Shown here: positions 40,847 through 49,603 of the stretch, piece by piece
How the letters are laid out: each line of letters opens with the position of its first letter
Numbering within the stretch: position 1 is the first letter of the stretch
From: Pedobacter sp.
GTDB taxonomy: Bacteria > Bacteroidota > Bacteroidia > Sphingobacteriales > Sphingobacteriaceae
Direction of reading: 5' to 3'
Length of the DNA: 64,000 nt
Assembly: GCA_025351765.1 (NCBI GenBank)
Contig: JANXVH010000101.1
Span: 1-64,000, forward strand
Notes under the pieces: generated by a model
What the model was told of the DNA's origin: nothing
The model's database searches: none
Seen by the model: only the letters and a program-made list of their open reading frames with translations
Translations under genes and position numbers: made by a program

Positions 40847-41899
40847 TTACCATACAATAGTGGTGTCATTTTCGGTGGGATGACCGGTGCAAATTAGTAC
40901 CCTTCCTGCCGCTATTTCATCATCTACCAATACCTCGTTATACTCCATCCGCACATGTCCTTTTGTACAGGTTGCAGTACAGGTACTACAAATACCAGCG
41001 CGACAACTATAAGGGACATCAATTTTGTTCAACAATGCTTCTTGCAGAATTGTTCTGTGGTAGGGCACTTTCAGATGGTGTATAACCCCATTGTTGTTTA
41101 ATGTTACTGAATAGGTGTTTCTATCTCCAGCTTCTTTCTCCGTTGTATCATCTTCATCCGCGTCATCTTCCGGAAGGACAAAAGTTTCTCGCTTTATTTG
41201 GCTAATATCATACCCCATCTGCAACAGTACTATCCGGCAGGTAACCATATAATCAATTGGCCCGCAAGTATAAAACAACGCCGCATTAGCGTCAAATTGT
41301 AAATATTCCTTGACCAGCTTTTGGATTAGAAATACATTTAAGCGTGCATAAAGCAAGTTTTTGGCATGTGAGGAAACATAAATGATTTTAAATCTTTCTG
41401 GATGTGTTGCTTCAAGCTGGTTTAATTCTTTATAAAAAAGGGTTTCATCAACTGAGCGGCTGCTATAGATTAGAAAAAGCTTTGATGCTTTCTCTGCAGT
41501 TAGTGCTGTTTTAATGATGGAATATATGGGGGTAATGCCTATCCCCGCCGCAAAAAGAAATACAGTTCTTTGTTGATCAACTATAGGCTGATAGGTAAAC
41601 AACCCGTTAGGTGGCAAAGCATATAACACGTAGCCTACAGTGATTTTATGATGAAGAAATCTGGAAATTTCACCGTTTTCTACTCTTTTTATGGCAATAG
41701 CAAGCGGCTCATTTAGAACAGGAGAACTGCAAATGGAATAAGATCTGCGAATTTCCCGGTTTTGTAGGTTAAATACTAGTGTGAGAAACTGTCCGGCTAG
41801 ATACAGCGGTTTGCCCACACCTATGGTATCAAAAATAAGGACCAGGTTTGCGCCTGGTCCGTAATTCATTTCTTTAATTCTTAGCTTTAACAAACCCAT
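40847..41899 (-). CDS. Ferredoxin-NADP reductase-like flavoprotein with C-terminal 2Fe-2S domain
   Basis: 350 residues in the PaaE/flavodoxin-reductase arrangement. The FAD-binding barrel (about 1-100) has RRSYSICSSP; the NAD(P)-binding domain (about 105-230) has FLFAAGIGITPIYSIIK and FYTCGPIDYM; the plant-type ferredoxin domain (about 262-350) has cluster ligands in SCRAGICSTC and a distant Cys in LICTG. It transfers electrons between NAD(P)H and a partner such as an oxygenase, desaturase or hydroxylase. No phenylacetate genes are nearby, so the partner is unknown; the desaturase at about 17 kb is one candidate (speculative). An acidic stretch (EDDADEDDTTEKEAGD) links the last two domains. 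Confidence 0.88.
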   Translation of the reverse strand: MGLLKLRIKEMNYGPGANLVLIFDTIGVGKPLYLAGQFLTLVFNLQNREIRRSYSICSSPVLNEPLAIAIKRVENGEISRFLHHKITVGYVLYALPPNGLFTYQPIVDQQRTVFLFAAGIGITPIYSIIKTALTAEKASKLFLIYSSRSVDETLFYKELNQLEATHPERFKIIYVSSHAKNLLYARLNVFLIQKLVKEYLQFDANAALFYTCGPIDYMVTCRIVLLQMGYDISQIKRETFVLPEDDADEDDTTEKEAGDRNTYSVTLNNNGVIHHLKVPYHRTILQEALLNKIDVPYSCRAGICSTCTATCTKGHVRMEYNEVLVDDEIAAGRVLICTGHPTENDTTIVW

Positions 41900-41929
41900 G
41901 GGGCAGTAAAATAAGAAAAAAATTGTTCC

Positions 41930-42721
41930 TTATTCTACGTTTGTTGTACTAAAAGGCTTGCGATAGGCTAAAACAACATTTTGCGCCTTAAACCCATACC
42001 GCACCGGGTATAGAACAATCTCTTTCATAGAGATGAGTTTGTAAACGTACCCTCCTGTTTCAGAATTGAGGTGCATTTTAAAATAGTTATCCTCATTTTG
42101 CCTATTGATCTGCTTTTTCATGTGACAGTCTCCTACGTTGTAAGCAGCAGCAACCAGCGTCCAGCTATCAAAAATTCCATACAGCTCTTTGATGTATTTA
42201 GCCGCAGCAATTGTAGACTTGCGTAAATTTGCACGCTCGTCTACTTTTGAATTAACCTTTAAACCATAGGTTCTTGCTGTTCCGGGCATGAATTGCCAAA
42301 ACCCTGATGCTCCTTTAGCAGATGTACCTGTTTTTAAACCAGATTCTACTAATGGCATGTACTTGAAATCTTCAGGAATGCCGTAAGCGGCAAGTATCGG
42401 CTCTATTATAGGAAACCATTCAGCCGCTTTTTTGTGTAAGCGATTGGTCTGAATTTTACTGTAATAGTACGCAGCAAGAATTTTCTTCATTTTTCTTTCC
42501 ACTTTGACATCGCCTAATGGAAGAGTTTCTTGTGCGAAATTTAACATGGCCATTGTTGATAGTGGCGCATTTATTTTTTGTGGTGGTGGTGTATTTTTTA
42601 ATGTGGTGTCTTCTTGTTTTGTAAGACTTTTAGTTGTTTGGGGCATTTTGTAAGTGAACACTTTTGCCATGACCAGTAATGCAATGTTTACCGTACATAG
42701 TACTATGTGTTTCTTTATCAT
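41930..42721 (-). CDS. Lytic transglycosylase (SLT fold)
   Basis: 263 residues from the ATG of MIKKHIVLCTVNIALLVMA, which is preceded by a strong AGGAGG ribosome-binding site, rare in this phylum; an ATG 17 codons upstream is therefore rejected. After a signal/anchor and a Thr/Pro-rich spacer comes an SLT domain (about 125-235): MPLVESGLKTGTSAKGASG carries the catalytic Glu, then GFWQFMPGTARTYGL and LVAAAYNVGDCHMKKQI. It would cleave glycan strands of peptidoglycan in the periplasm, like MltD-type enzymes but without LysM repeats. It lies 30 nt upstream of the reductase gene on the same strand. Confidence 0.9.
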   Translation of the reverse strand: MIKKHIVLCTVNIALLVMAKVFTYKMPQTTKSLTKQEDTTLKNTPPPQKINAPLSTMAMLNFAQETLPLGDVKVERKMKKILAAYYYSKIQTNRLHKKAAEWFPIIEPILAAYGIPEDFKYMPLVESGLKTGTSAKGASGFWQFMPGTARTYGLKVNSKVDERANLRKSTIAAAKYIKELYGIFDSWTLVAAAYNVGDCHMKKQINRQNEDNYFKMHLNSETGGYVYKLISMKEIVLYPVRYGFKAQNVVLAYRKPFSTTNVE

Positions 42722-42732
42722 TTTCCTCCTTT
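42722..42732 (-). promoter_or_regulatory. Strong Shine-Dalgarno site of the lytic transglycosylase gene
   Basis: The minus strand reads AAAGGAGGAAA directly before ATG 42721. Most genes in this window lack such a site, so it decides the start and is unusual. Confidence 0.65.
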
Positions 42733-42974
42733 TTTTGGTTAACAATAGTAAACTGCTGCAAACATACAACATACTTACCTAATTATCAAGCGTTTACAAG
42801 AATATATCAGAAAATCAAGGTTTAAATATGTTTAGACAGCGATTTTGAAAGCTTTAGAAAGTGATAATTTAGGGAATTTCCGGAACAGGAATACTGGCAT
42901 TTTCAGAGCTGCCTGTATATAAGGTATTTCGCTTTACTTTAACGCATTTCTGACAGCAGCACAGTGACTTAAAA

Positions 42975-43005
42975 TTGTGAATTTGAGCAATTTTAACTAA
43001 GTTTG
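42975..43005 (+). promoter_or_regulatory. Promoter of the RluB-like gene
   Basis: TTG (42975-42977), a 20-nt spacer and TAAGTTTG (42998-43005). A 7-bp hairpin (CCGCATA/TATGCGG, 43009-43025) lies at the expected RNA 5' end, 13 nt before the ATG, and may stabilise the message. Confidence 0.58.
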
Positions 43006-43038
43006 TGGCCGCATATTTTATGCGGTTAATAGCGTATC

Positions 43039-44436
43039 ATGATAAAAGACAATAATAGGAACAGTCGGGATGACAAGTCCAAACCGGGAAACCGAAGCAC
43101 AACAGGCAGAAGACCAAGTGGAACAGATAGTTCGTACAAGGGCAAAAGCAAGTTTGAGGATAAAGATGGGAGAGAGAAAAAAGAATACAAACCGAGAGGG
43201 ACCGGCGACTTTAAGCCAAGAGATGGCGAAAAGCGTGAATATAAACCAAAAGAAGGAGAACGTAGAGAATACAAACCAAGAGACGGCGAAAAGCGTGAAT
43301 ATAAACCAAGAGAAGGAGAACGTAGAGAATACAAGCCAAGAGACGGCGAAAAGCGTGAATACAAACCAAGAGAAGGAGAGCGCAAGGAATTTAAGCCAAG
43401 AGACGGCGAAAAGCGTGAATATAAACCAAGAGATGGTGAAAAAAAGGAGTTTAGACCACGCGCCTTTAAAGAAGGTAGCTCTAGGGACATCCAGCCAGGA
43501 GAAAAACGCAGTTATATAAAGAAAGATAGTTTTGGAACTGGCGATAAGCCGTTCAGGAAATTTGATGATAAAAAAGGTACTGACTCAAGAAGTACGGACA
43601 GCAGACCTTTTAGAAAAAGAGAAACTGAGGGTGACCGACCAGCTTATCAAGATCGTGGTGAGCGTATTGAAAACAAACCAACCATAAGAAACAAAAAAAG
43701 CGTACCGGTTAAAGATGATGGACTGATTCGTTTGAATCGTTATATTGCCAATTCGGGCATTTGCTCACGCCGTAAAGCTGATGAGTTGATTGCCGCTGGC
43801 GTGGTATCTGTAAATGGAGAAGTAGTATCTGAATTGGGACAAAAAGTTGATCCTTATAAGGATGAGATCCGTTATAACGGAGAACTTCTGAAAAGAGAAA
43901 AAAGAGTTTACGTTATTCTAAATAAACCTAAAGATTATATTACCACTACCGATGATCCGCAGGAACGCCGTACGGTAATGCATCTGGTAGAAAAAGCAAG
44001 CAAAGAACGCATTTATCCAGTAGGCCGACTGGATAGAAATACAACGGGTTTGTTATTGATGACTAACGACGGTGATCTTGCAGATAAACTTTCTCATCCT
44101 AAGAATGGTATTACCAAGATGTACCATGTTGAATTGAGCAGGAATTTAAGTCAGGGTGATTTTAATAAAATCCAGTTTGGATTGGAACTGGAAGATGGTT
44201 TGATTAAGCCAGATAACATACAATACGTAGCAGGTGCAAGTAAAAAAGAAGTTGGGATACAAATCCATAGCGGTAAGAACAGAATTGTGAGAAGGATATT
44301 TGAACACCTGGGGTATGATGTAGTGAAACTTGACCGGGTAGTTTATGGTAATCTGACTAAGAAAGACCTTCCCCGCGGAAAATGGCGCTTCCTTGAAGAA
44401 CATGAGCTAATTCAGATAAAACACCTTATTAAATAA
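43039..44436 (+). CDS. rluB: RluB/RsuA-family 23S rRNA pseudouridine synthase with tandem-repeat N-terminal tail
   Basis: 465 residues. The catalytic part starts at about 229: S4 RNA-binding domain (IRLNRYIANSGICSRRKADE), then the synthase domain with VYVILNKPKDYITTTDD and the catalytic Asp at about 332 in GRLDRNTTGLLLMTNDGD, and SGKNRIVRRIFEHLGYDV. This region modifies a uridine in 23S rRNA. The first about 225 residues are disordered and highly charged, including about nine copies of a ten-residue unit alternating YKPRDGEKRE and YKPREGERRE. Basic tails on RNA enzymes are common in the phylum, but this regular array is striking. The lactonase gene follows after 6 nt. Confidence 0.92.
   Translation: MIKDNNRNSRDDKSKPGNRSTTGRRPSGTDSSYKGKSKFEDKDGREKKEYKPRGTGDFKPRDGEKREYKPKEGERREYKPRDGEKREYKPREGERREYKPRDGEKREYKPREGERKEFKPRDGEKREYKPRDGEKKEFRPRAFKEGSSRDIQPGEKRSYIKKDSFGTGDKPFRKFDDKKGTDSRSTDSRPFRKRETEGDRPAYQDRGERIENKPTIRNKKSVPVKDDGLIRLNRYIANSGICSRRKADELIAAGVVSVNGEVVSELGQKVDPYKDEIRYNGELLKREKRVYVILNKPKDYITTTDDPQERRTVMHLVEKASKERIYPVGRLDRNTTGLLLMTNDGDLADKLSHPKNGITKMYHVELSRNLSQGDFNKIQFGLELEDGLIKPDNIQYVAGASKKEVGIQIHSGKNRIVRRIFEHLGYDVVKLDRVVYGNLTKKDLPRGKWRFLEEHELIQIKHLIK
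43201..43440 (+). repeat. In-frame tandem repeat (30-bp unit, 60-bp higher-order period)
   Basis: Four consecutive 60-bp blocks align almost perfectly. Each block holds two 30-bp subunits encoding ...PRDGEKREYKP and ...REGERREYKP. Because the unit is a multiple of three, gain or loss of copies keeps the reading frame. The region is open in other frames on both strands only because of this repeat composition. Confidence 0.92.
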
Positions 44437-44442
44437 AATAGA

Positions 44443-45576
44443 ATGAAAAGATTCCTTTGCTTAGCCATTATGTTATCAGCAATTCAGCTTCAGGCTCAAA
44501 ACTATAACCTGTTGATTGGCACCTATACCAATAACGGAAAAAGCGAAGGTATCTATATTTATAATTTTAATACACAAAGTGGGGATATATCTCCTAAAAA
44601 CCTGGTTAAGAATATAGCCAATCCTAGCTTTTTGGCAGTATCACCGGATAATAAATTCGTTTATGCCGTAAACGAATCAGGAAGTACCAGTACAGTTACT
44701 TCTTTCGGTTATAATGCCGTGTCTGGAGAATTGACACCTTTAAATAAGAAAGAAGCAAAAGGTAACGATCCTTGCTATGTAATGGCGGATGAAGCGAATG
44801 TAATCATTGCCAATTACAGCAGTGGAAACATTATTGTTTACGGACGTGCCGCTGATGGTTCACTTACAGATCCAAAGCAGATAATACAGCATACGGGTAA
44901 AAGTATTGAGCCATCAAGGCAGGTAAGCGCTCATGCCCATATGGTGCAGTTAACTCCTGATAAAAAATACCTGATCTGCACGGATCTTGGCGAAGACCTT
45001 ATCTATGTGTACAACTATAAGCCTACTGAAAAATCTAATGTAATTAGCTTAAGTACTATTATTAAGACAAATCCCGGAACTGGGCCAAGACACATTACTT
45101 TTAGTCCGAATGGGAAATTCGCTTATTTGATCCATGAGTTTAATGGAAGTATTACTGCTTTTGCTTATAATAATGGCCACTTTCAAAAGATTCAGGAAAT
45201 TGCAACTACGCCCCCGGACTTTAAAGGGCGGATTGATGCGGCAGATATTCATGTTTCTCCTGATGGTAAATTTTTATATGAGAGTAACCGTGGAGATGCA
45301 AATAGCATTAATGTTTATTCCATATATCCTACAGGGAGGTTGCAGTTTGTATCCAGAGTAAGTGCATTGGGTAAAAGCCCCAGGAACTTTGCGATTGATC
45401 CAAGCGGAAAGTTTCTTTTTGCTGCCAATCAGGGGAGCGACGAAGTAGTAGTATTTGACAGGGATAAAACCACGGGCGCACTAACCGATACCTCTAAAAG
45501 AATAAGGATAGGAAGCCCAGTTTGCTTGGTTTTTAATTCTATTAAGATACAGGGCGATAAGAGGATACGAAAATAG
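44443..45576 (+). CDS. Secreted lactonase-family beta-propeller (6-phosphogluconolactonase-like)
   Basis: 377 residues. The signal peptide MKRFLCLAIMLSAIQLQAQ is followed by a seven-bladed propeller of the lactonase family (Pfam 10282). Blade motifs recur as FLAVSPDNKFVYAVNESG, LTPDKKYLICTDLGED, ITFSPNGKFAYLIHE, IHVSPDGKFLYESNRGDAN and FAIDPSGKFLFAANQGSDE. HAHMVQLTP and GPRHITFSPNG match conserved positions. Cytoplasmic members (YbhE/Pgl) hydrolyse 6-phosphogluconolactone; the signal peptide here suggests a periplasmic lactone or a different substrate. It is probably co-transcribed with the pseudouridine synthase gene. Confidence 0.88.
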   Translation: MKRFLCLAIMLSAIQLQAQNYNLLIGTYTNNGKSEGIYIYNFNTQSGDISPKNLVKNIANPSFLAVSPDNKFVYAVNESGSTSTVTSFGYNAVSGELTPLNKKEAKGNDPCYVMADEANVIIANYSSGNIIVYGRAADGSLTDPKQIIQHTGKSIEPSRQVSAHAHMVQLTPDKKYLICTDLGEDLIYVYNYKPTEKSNVISLSTIIKTNPGTGPRHITFSPNGKFAYLIHEFNGSITAFAYNNGHFQKIQEIATTPPDFKGRIDAADIHVSPDGKFLYESNRGDANSINVYSIYPTGRLQFVSRVSALGKSPRNFAIDPSGKFLFAANQGSDEVVVFDRDKTTGALTDTSKRIRIGSPVCLVFNSIKIQGDKRIRK

Positions 45577-45612
45577 CGGATCTCCGTTTAATCAGACATC
45601 CGCTTTATTTAA
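45575..45612. terminator. Probable bidirectional terminator after the lactonase gene
   Basis: AGCGGAT (45575-45581) pairs with ATCCGCT (45598-45604) and is followed by TTATTT. It sits between two convergent genes. The stem is short, so confidence is moderate. Confidence 0.5.
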
Positions 45613-45630
45613 TCTTACTGAGCGGGTATA

Positions 45631-46272
45631 TTATTTTATACCTCCAGAGTTAGTAGCAACTAACTTATTGGTGGCCATTAGATTTTTAATCATTTTTGAA
45701 TTGTAAGAAAGTTCTTGCCTTAATGATCCGATCGCATTCTTGATGTAAGCTATATTCTTTAATGCTTTTAAGCCTTTCATGACACCCGCACTTTTAATCT
45801 CTCCCGGTAGGGAGATCAGATCTTTAGACGATTTTACCAATGTAGAACCCATTTCAATAAACATTTTGGTAAAAACCAGCATTTGGTCTGGCGTAATTGG
45901 TTTAATATCTGATGCTGCGGATCCGTCAATAGTTTGTCCTGTTACACTGGCGTACAATTGAGGAATCATATTCCTGTTTTCTTTAAGCTGATTAAGCATA
46001 GATGAAACGATATCGGTCAATGCATCCACACCTGCGATACCAGCTTCTTTTGGAGCTTTCAATGTTTCTGATTTAGCCAATTTCTTTTGGAATTCTTCCG
46101 ACTTTACTAGCGCAACTAAAGCTGCCCGCTCAGCCTTCAGGTCATCAAGTGTCATTATTTTACGGTCCTTAACCTCGGCAGGATTATCATTAACAGTTCC
46201 TTCTTCTTCTTGCGCACTTGCTGCAAAGCATAATGTTAATGCAAAAAATGCACTTAATAATATTTTTTTCAT
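45631..46272 (-). CDS. Secreted protein of unknown function
   Basis: 213 residues from the ATG of MKKILLSAFFALTLCFAASAQ, a clear signal peptide; an ATG eight codons earlier weakens it. The mature protein starts with an acidic tract (EEEGTVNDNPAEVKDRK) and is predicted largely helical (LDDLKAERAALVALVKSEEFQKKL and similar). It lacks cysteines in the mature part and has no motif I recognise. It is probably periplasmic. It stands alone between the lactonase gene (convergent) and bshA (same strand, 111 nt away). Confidence 0.72.
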   Translation of the reverse strand: MKKILLSAFFALTLCFAASAQEEEGTVNDNPAEVKDRKIMTLDDLKAERAALVALVKSEEFQKKLAKSETLKAPKEAGIAGVDALTDIVSSMLNQLKENRNMIPQLYASVTGQTIDGSAASDIKPITPDQMLVFTKMFIEMGSTLVKSSKDLISLPGEIKSAGVMKGLKALKNIAYIKNAIGSLRQELSYNSKMIKNLMATNKLVATNSGGIK

Positions 46273-46383
46273 ATTTGATAATTTAGTATGAACCAAATAT
46301 CAAACTATCAGAAAATTGATGCAATACCGTTAGAATGGTATATTTACATACCCAATAGCACGGAGAGGAATAGCCTGAAGAGC

Positions 46384-47523
46384 CTATTTTAGCCTGAGCT
46401 GGCGTTCTATGACTTGGTTGTAATAGCTAACATATTCAGGAAGTATCTTTTTGAGGTCGAAATCTTTGGCGCGGATCAATGCGTTGTCTTTGTATTGCTG
46501 CAATACCTCATCATCCTTTAAGATCATTATTGCCTTTTGCGCCATATCACCAACATCACCAACGTTACTCATAAAACCACAAAAGCCATCAATGTTTAAC
46601 TCTGGAAGCCCCCCTGCATTAGAGGTAATGGCGGGTACTTTACATGCCATGGCTTCTAGAGCTGCCAATCCAAAGCTCTCTGATTCTGAGGGCATCAGAA
46701 ATAGATCAGACACTGATAAAATTTCTTCCACGGCGTCTTGCTTACCAAGAAACCGCACGTTATCAACTATACCAAGATCACGACAAAGCTGCTCATCATA
46801 GGCACGTTCAGGACCATCACCCACCATTAAAAGTTTAGAGGGGATCTTTGCCTGAATCTTTTCGAACATACGGATCACATCTGCAGTACGCTTAACTTTT
46901 CTAAAGTTAGAAGTGTGGATTAAGATCCGCTCGTTATTGGGTGCTATAGCTTTTTTAAAATGATCTTTAGGTTTAAGACTAAACCTACTGAAATCTATAA
47001 AATTAGGAATCACTTTGATCTCATTAGTGATTTCAAAGTGGTTCTCGGTATCCTTTCTTAAGCTTTCTGAAACAGTGGTTACACCATCAGATTTATTAAT
47101 GGAAAAAGTAACGACTGGCTTATAGGTAGGATCTTTACCGACAAGGGTAATATCCGTTCCGTGTAGCGTAGTTACGAAAGGTATATAGATTCCGTAGGTT
47201 TCCAGAATCTGCTTTGCCATAAATGCAGCAGAAGCATGGGGAATAGCATAATGTACATGCAGTATATCCAGCTTTTCAAACCTGACAACATCTACTAGTT
47301 TGCTGGCAAGGGCAGATTCATAAGGCGCATAATCAAAAAGCGGGTAATTTCTTACCGATACTTCATGATAGAAAAGATTTTCTGAAAAGAAATCAAGACG
47401 GGCAGGCTGACTATAAGTAATAAAATGAACTTGATGACCTTCGTCAGCAAGCGCTTTACCCAGTTCAGTAGCAACAACTCCACTACCACCAAATGTGGGG
47501 TAGCAAACAATACCTATTTTCAT
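46384..47523 (-). CDS. bshA: N-acetyl-alpha-D-glucosaminyl L-malate synthase (BshA)
   Basis: 379 residues, the usual BshA length. A GT4 retaining glycosyltransferase that couples L-malate to UDP-GlcNAc, the first step of bacillithiol synthesis. Visible features are the N-terminal IVCYPTFGGSGVVATELGKA (the malate-binding, glycine-rich loop), HVHYAIPHASAAF, the nucleotide-binding ESESFGLAALEAMACKVP (Ex7E) and NAGGLPE. The start MKIGIVCYP is typical. bshB and bshC are not in the window. Together with ytxJ it shows that the organism belongs to the bacillithiol-using group. Confidence 0.94.
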   Translation of the reverse strand: MKIGIVCYPTFGGSGVVATELGKALADEGHQVHFITYSQPARLDFFSENLFYHEVSVRNYPLFDYAPYESALASKLVDVVRFEKLDILHVHYAIPHASAAFMAKQILETYGIYIPFVTTLHGTDITLVGKDPTYKPVVTFSINKSDGVTTVSESLRKDTENHFEITNEIKVIPNFIDFSRFSLKPKDHFKKAIAPNNERILIHTSNFRKVKRTADVIRMFEKIQAKIPSKLLMVGDGPERAYDEQLCRDLGIVDNVRFLGKQDAVEEILSVSDLFLMPSESESFGLAALEAMACKVPAITSNAGGLPELNIDGFCGFMSNVGDVGDMAQKAIMILKDDEVLQQYKDNALIRAKDFDLKKILPEYVSYYNQVIERQLRLK

Positions 47524-47617
47524 AACTTAATTTACTGCGCAAAGAACAGTACTTTAAATGAGCTTTATGTTAAACAATTGCAATTATTTAAGCACTCCAG
47601 GAAATGTGTGGGAATTG

Positions 47618-48100
47618 TTACGCTTTCATTTCGGCCAGTATGACAAGGTACATTTCGTTAGGCCTTTGTGTACCAATATAGTATTCAAAACCGTCATTAT
47701 CCGTAAGTACCACAGCATCCTTACCTGAAGAATAAAACCGGATACTTCCCTTACGGTGCAGGTTATAAACAGGATTATTAAACAGGTAATTGCTATACGT
47801 ATCTTTTTTTACCTTTTTTATAGAATTAAGATCAATCTCCACCCTCCTGGCCGACCATAAGCCATCGATTACAATCTTTTTATCTTCGATTACAGTTCTA
47901 TATTGAATAAGGAACAGCAGACCAATAGAAACACCAATGATGCCAAACCCAACTACAAGAAACAAATCCTGAGTATTGTCGCGATCGCGCTCGTAAACAT
48001 ATGCAGCAAAACAAAATGCGGCCATCACGAGCCTGATACAGATTCGGATGTAATCTCGACCGATGTATTGTTTCTCCAGAAAATTGTTACGGTTTCCCAT
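47618..48100 (-). CDS. Membrane protein with bacterial PH-like domain
   Basis: 160 residues. Two hydrophobic segments (about 20-35 ICIRLVMAAFCFAAYV; about 47-66 LFLVVGFGIIGVSIGLLFLI) are followed by a small beta-rich domain (IEDKKIVIDGLWSARRVEI, then IRFYSSGKDAVVLTDNDG) resembling bacterial PH domains. The ends of both helices are charged. No function can be given. It lies between bshA and tilS on the same strand, with about 90 nt on each side, so operon membership is uncertain. Confidence 0.68.
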   Translation of the reverse strand: MGNRNNFLEKQYIGRDYIRICIRLVMAAFCFAAYVYERDRDNTQDLFLVVGFGIIGVSIGLLFLIQYRTVIEDKKIVIDGLWSARRVEIDLNSIKKVKKDTYSNYLFNNPVYNLHRKGSIRFYSSGKDAVVLTDNDGFEYYIGTQRPNEMYLVILAEMKA

Positions 48101-48190
48101 CTTGTTTTCTATTAGATAAAATTAAGCCATTCCAGTTACAAAATACTTTAACCGCTTTTGGTAATGATGGAATAAAGTTACTTGTTTTAA

Positions 48191-49534
48191 TTACGAATTG
48201 TTTATTTTTTTTAATTCAAAGATAGCTACTTTGTGTGTTGCTCCTGTAATTTTATACCTGTCGTCCTGACGGTAACCAGCTATCCAAATGATTTCTCCAT
48301 TGCCATTTAACAGAATAGGCACCTGATCTTTTTCGTGAAGTGAAACTTTTTGATCTATCAGAAAATTGCTAAGTTTTTTATGTGTTTTCATTCCCATGGG
48401 AATGAATTTATCTCCCTCCTGCCTACTGCGCAGTATTAACGGGTAGATAAGCAATCGGGCGTCAATAAATGCTTTTGAAGAGTCTCTTTCAAAATGAATT
48501 ATATCAGAAAATGAAATATCAATCTGATTATATAAAAATTTAACCCTAGTATCATGGTAATGGATCATTACGATATTAGATTCATTAGCTGTGGCAATTT
48601 TAGATATAATGAGATTTTCCCGGTCTATTAAAGCGCAGTGGGTAGTGCTTTGGTAGGTTGTACCACTTTGCTTATTTAGCCCTTTTAATATCTCTTCACT
48701 AATGGTTTCAGTAAAACCATAAGGCTTTAATAGTTCAGAAAAAAGCAAGCGCTGTGGTGTTAAATGTTTGATGATTTGAAGAGATAAGTAAACGGTATCG
48801 CCCTTAATCTTCAAGAGGTCTTTAGTTAAGGACTTAACTACCTGTTGCAATACCATTTCAGTTTCACTAAAACGTTGTGCACTTCGCACAAAGGTTTGCT
48901 CTAATTTTGGATTTAGTGTTCGAAGTACCGGCACTACCTGATGCCTGATTTTGTTGCGCGCATAATTAATAGTGGCGTTAGAGCTGTCTTCTACAAAATC
49001 AATATGCAGATTATCAATTGCGGTATTGATCTCGGCGGGCGACAAAAACAACATTGGTCTAACAAGATAGCCTCTTTTTGGAAGAATGCCATGAAGACCC
49101 GCAATGCCAGTTCCTCTTGTAAGGTTAAGTAACATCGTTTCAGCGACATCACCCTGATGATGTGCAATGGCTATATAATCGTAATTATTATGTAGCCTAG
49201 TTTGCTCAAACCACTCGTAACGGAGGTTACGAGCAGCCATTTGTGTAGAAATCTTATATTGAGCGGCATGCTCTTTAGTATTGAAATGGGTAACAAAAAA
49301 CGGCACCTCAAAAGTTAACGCAAGCATCCTTACAAAATTTTCATCCCGCTGAGATTCATCTGCCCGTAGGTTAAAATTGCAGTGGGCTATGCCAAAAACA
49401 TAACCTGCCTGTTTAAAAAAATGTGCCATGAGCACAGAATCTTTCCCGCCACTGACGGTAAGCAATAATTTACTTTTAATGCTAAACAACTGATGTTGAT
49501 CAATATAATCCTGAAAAAATTGAAGCGGTAGCAT
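48191..49534 (-). CDS. tilS: tRNA(Ile)-lysidine synthase
   Basis: 447 residues. It attaches lysine to C34 of tRNA-Ile(CAU) so it reads AUA; it is essential in most bacteria. The N-terminal ATP-PPase domain has the P-loop LTVSGGKDSVLMAHF and AHCNFNLRADES with downstream AIAHHQGDVAETMLLNL. The substrate-binding middle includes SSNATINYARNKIRH. The C-terminal TilS_C domain is present (RQEGDKFIPMGMKTHKKLSN). A TATATTTG box lies 4 nt before the start. It is divergent from the OstA-like gene across 69 nt. Confidence 0.95.
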   Translation of the reverse strand: MLPLQFFQDYIDQHQLFSIKSKLLLTVSGGKDSVLMAHFFKQAGYVFGIAHCNFNLRADESQRDENFVRMLALTFEVPFFVTHFNTKEHAAQYKISTQMAARNLRYEWFEQTRLHNNYDYIAIAHHQGDVAETMLLNLTRGTGIAGLHGILPKRGYLVRPMLFLSPAEINTAIDNLHIDFVEDSSNATINYARNKIRHQVVPVLRTLNPKLEQTFVRSAQRFSETEMVLQQVVKSLTKDLLKIKGDTVYLSLQIIKHLTPQRLLFSELLKPYGFTETISEEILKGLNKQSGTTYQSTTHCALIDRENLIISKIATANESNIVMIHYHDTRVKFLYNQIDISFSDIIHFERDSSKAFIDARLLIYPLILRSRQEGDKFIPMGMKTHKKLSNFLIDQKVSLHEKDQVPILLNGNGEIIWIAGYRQDDRYKITGATHKVAIFELKKINNS

Positions 49535-49538
49535 GCAT

Positions 49539-49546
49539 CAAATATA
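49539..49546 (-). promoter_or_regulatory. -7 box of tilS
   Basis: TATATTTG on the minus strand, 4 nt before the tilS ATG. Confidence 0.42.
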
Positions 49547-49591
49547 TAAAATGTTAATATACTAAGGGGCAAGTAAATCCGTTATCATTGC

Positions 49592-49599
49592 TAACTTTG
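49592..49599 (+). promoter_or_regulatory. -7 box of the OstA-like gene
   Basis: TAACTTTG ends 4 nt before the GTG start codon at 49604. Confidence 0.42.
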
Positions 49600-49603
49600 T
49601 AGC

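Noticed and set aside
43026-43490. Long open frames on the minus strand and in another plus frame inside the RluB repeat, with regular LGLYSRFSPS-type repeats
   Set aside because: They mirror the 30-bp tandem repeat, whose codon composition leaves several frames open. There is no start, promoter or ribosome site of their own.
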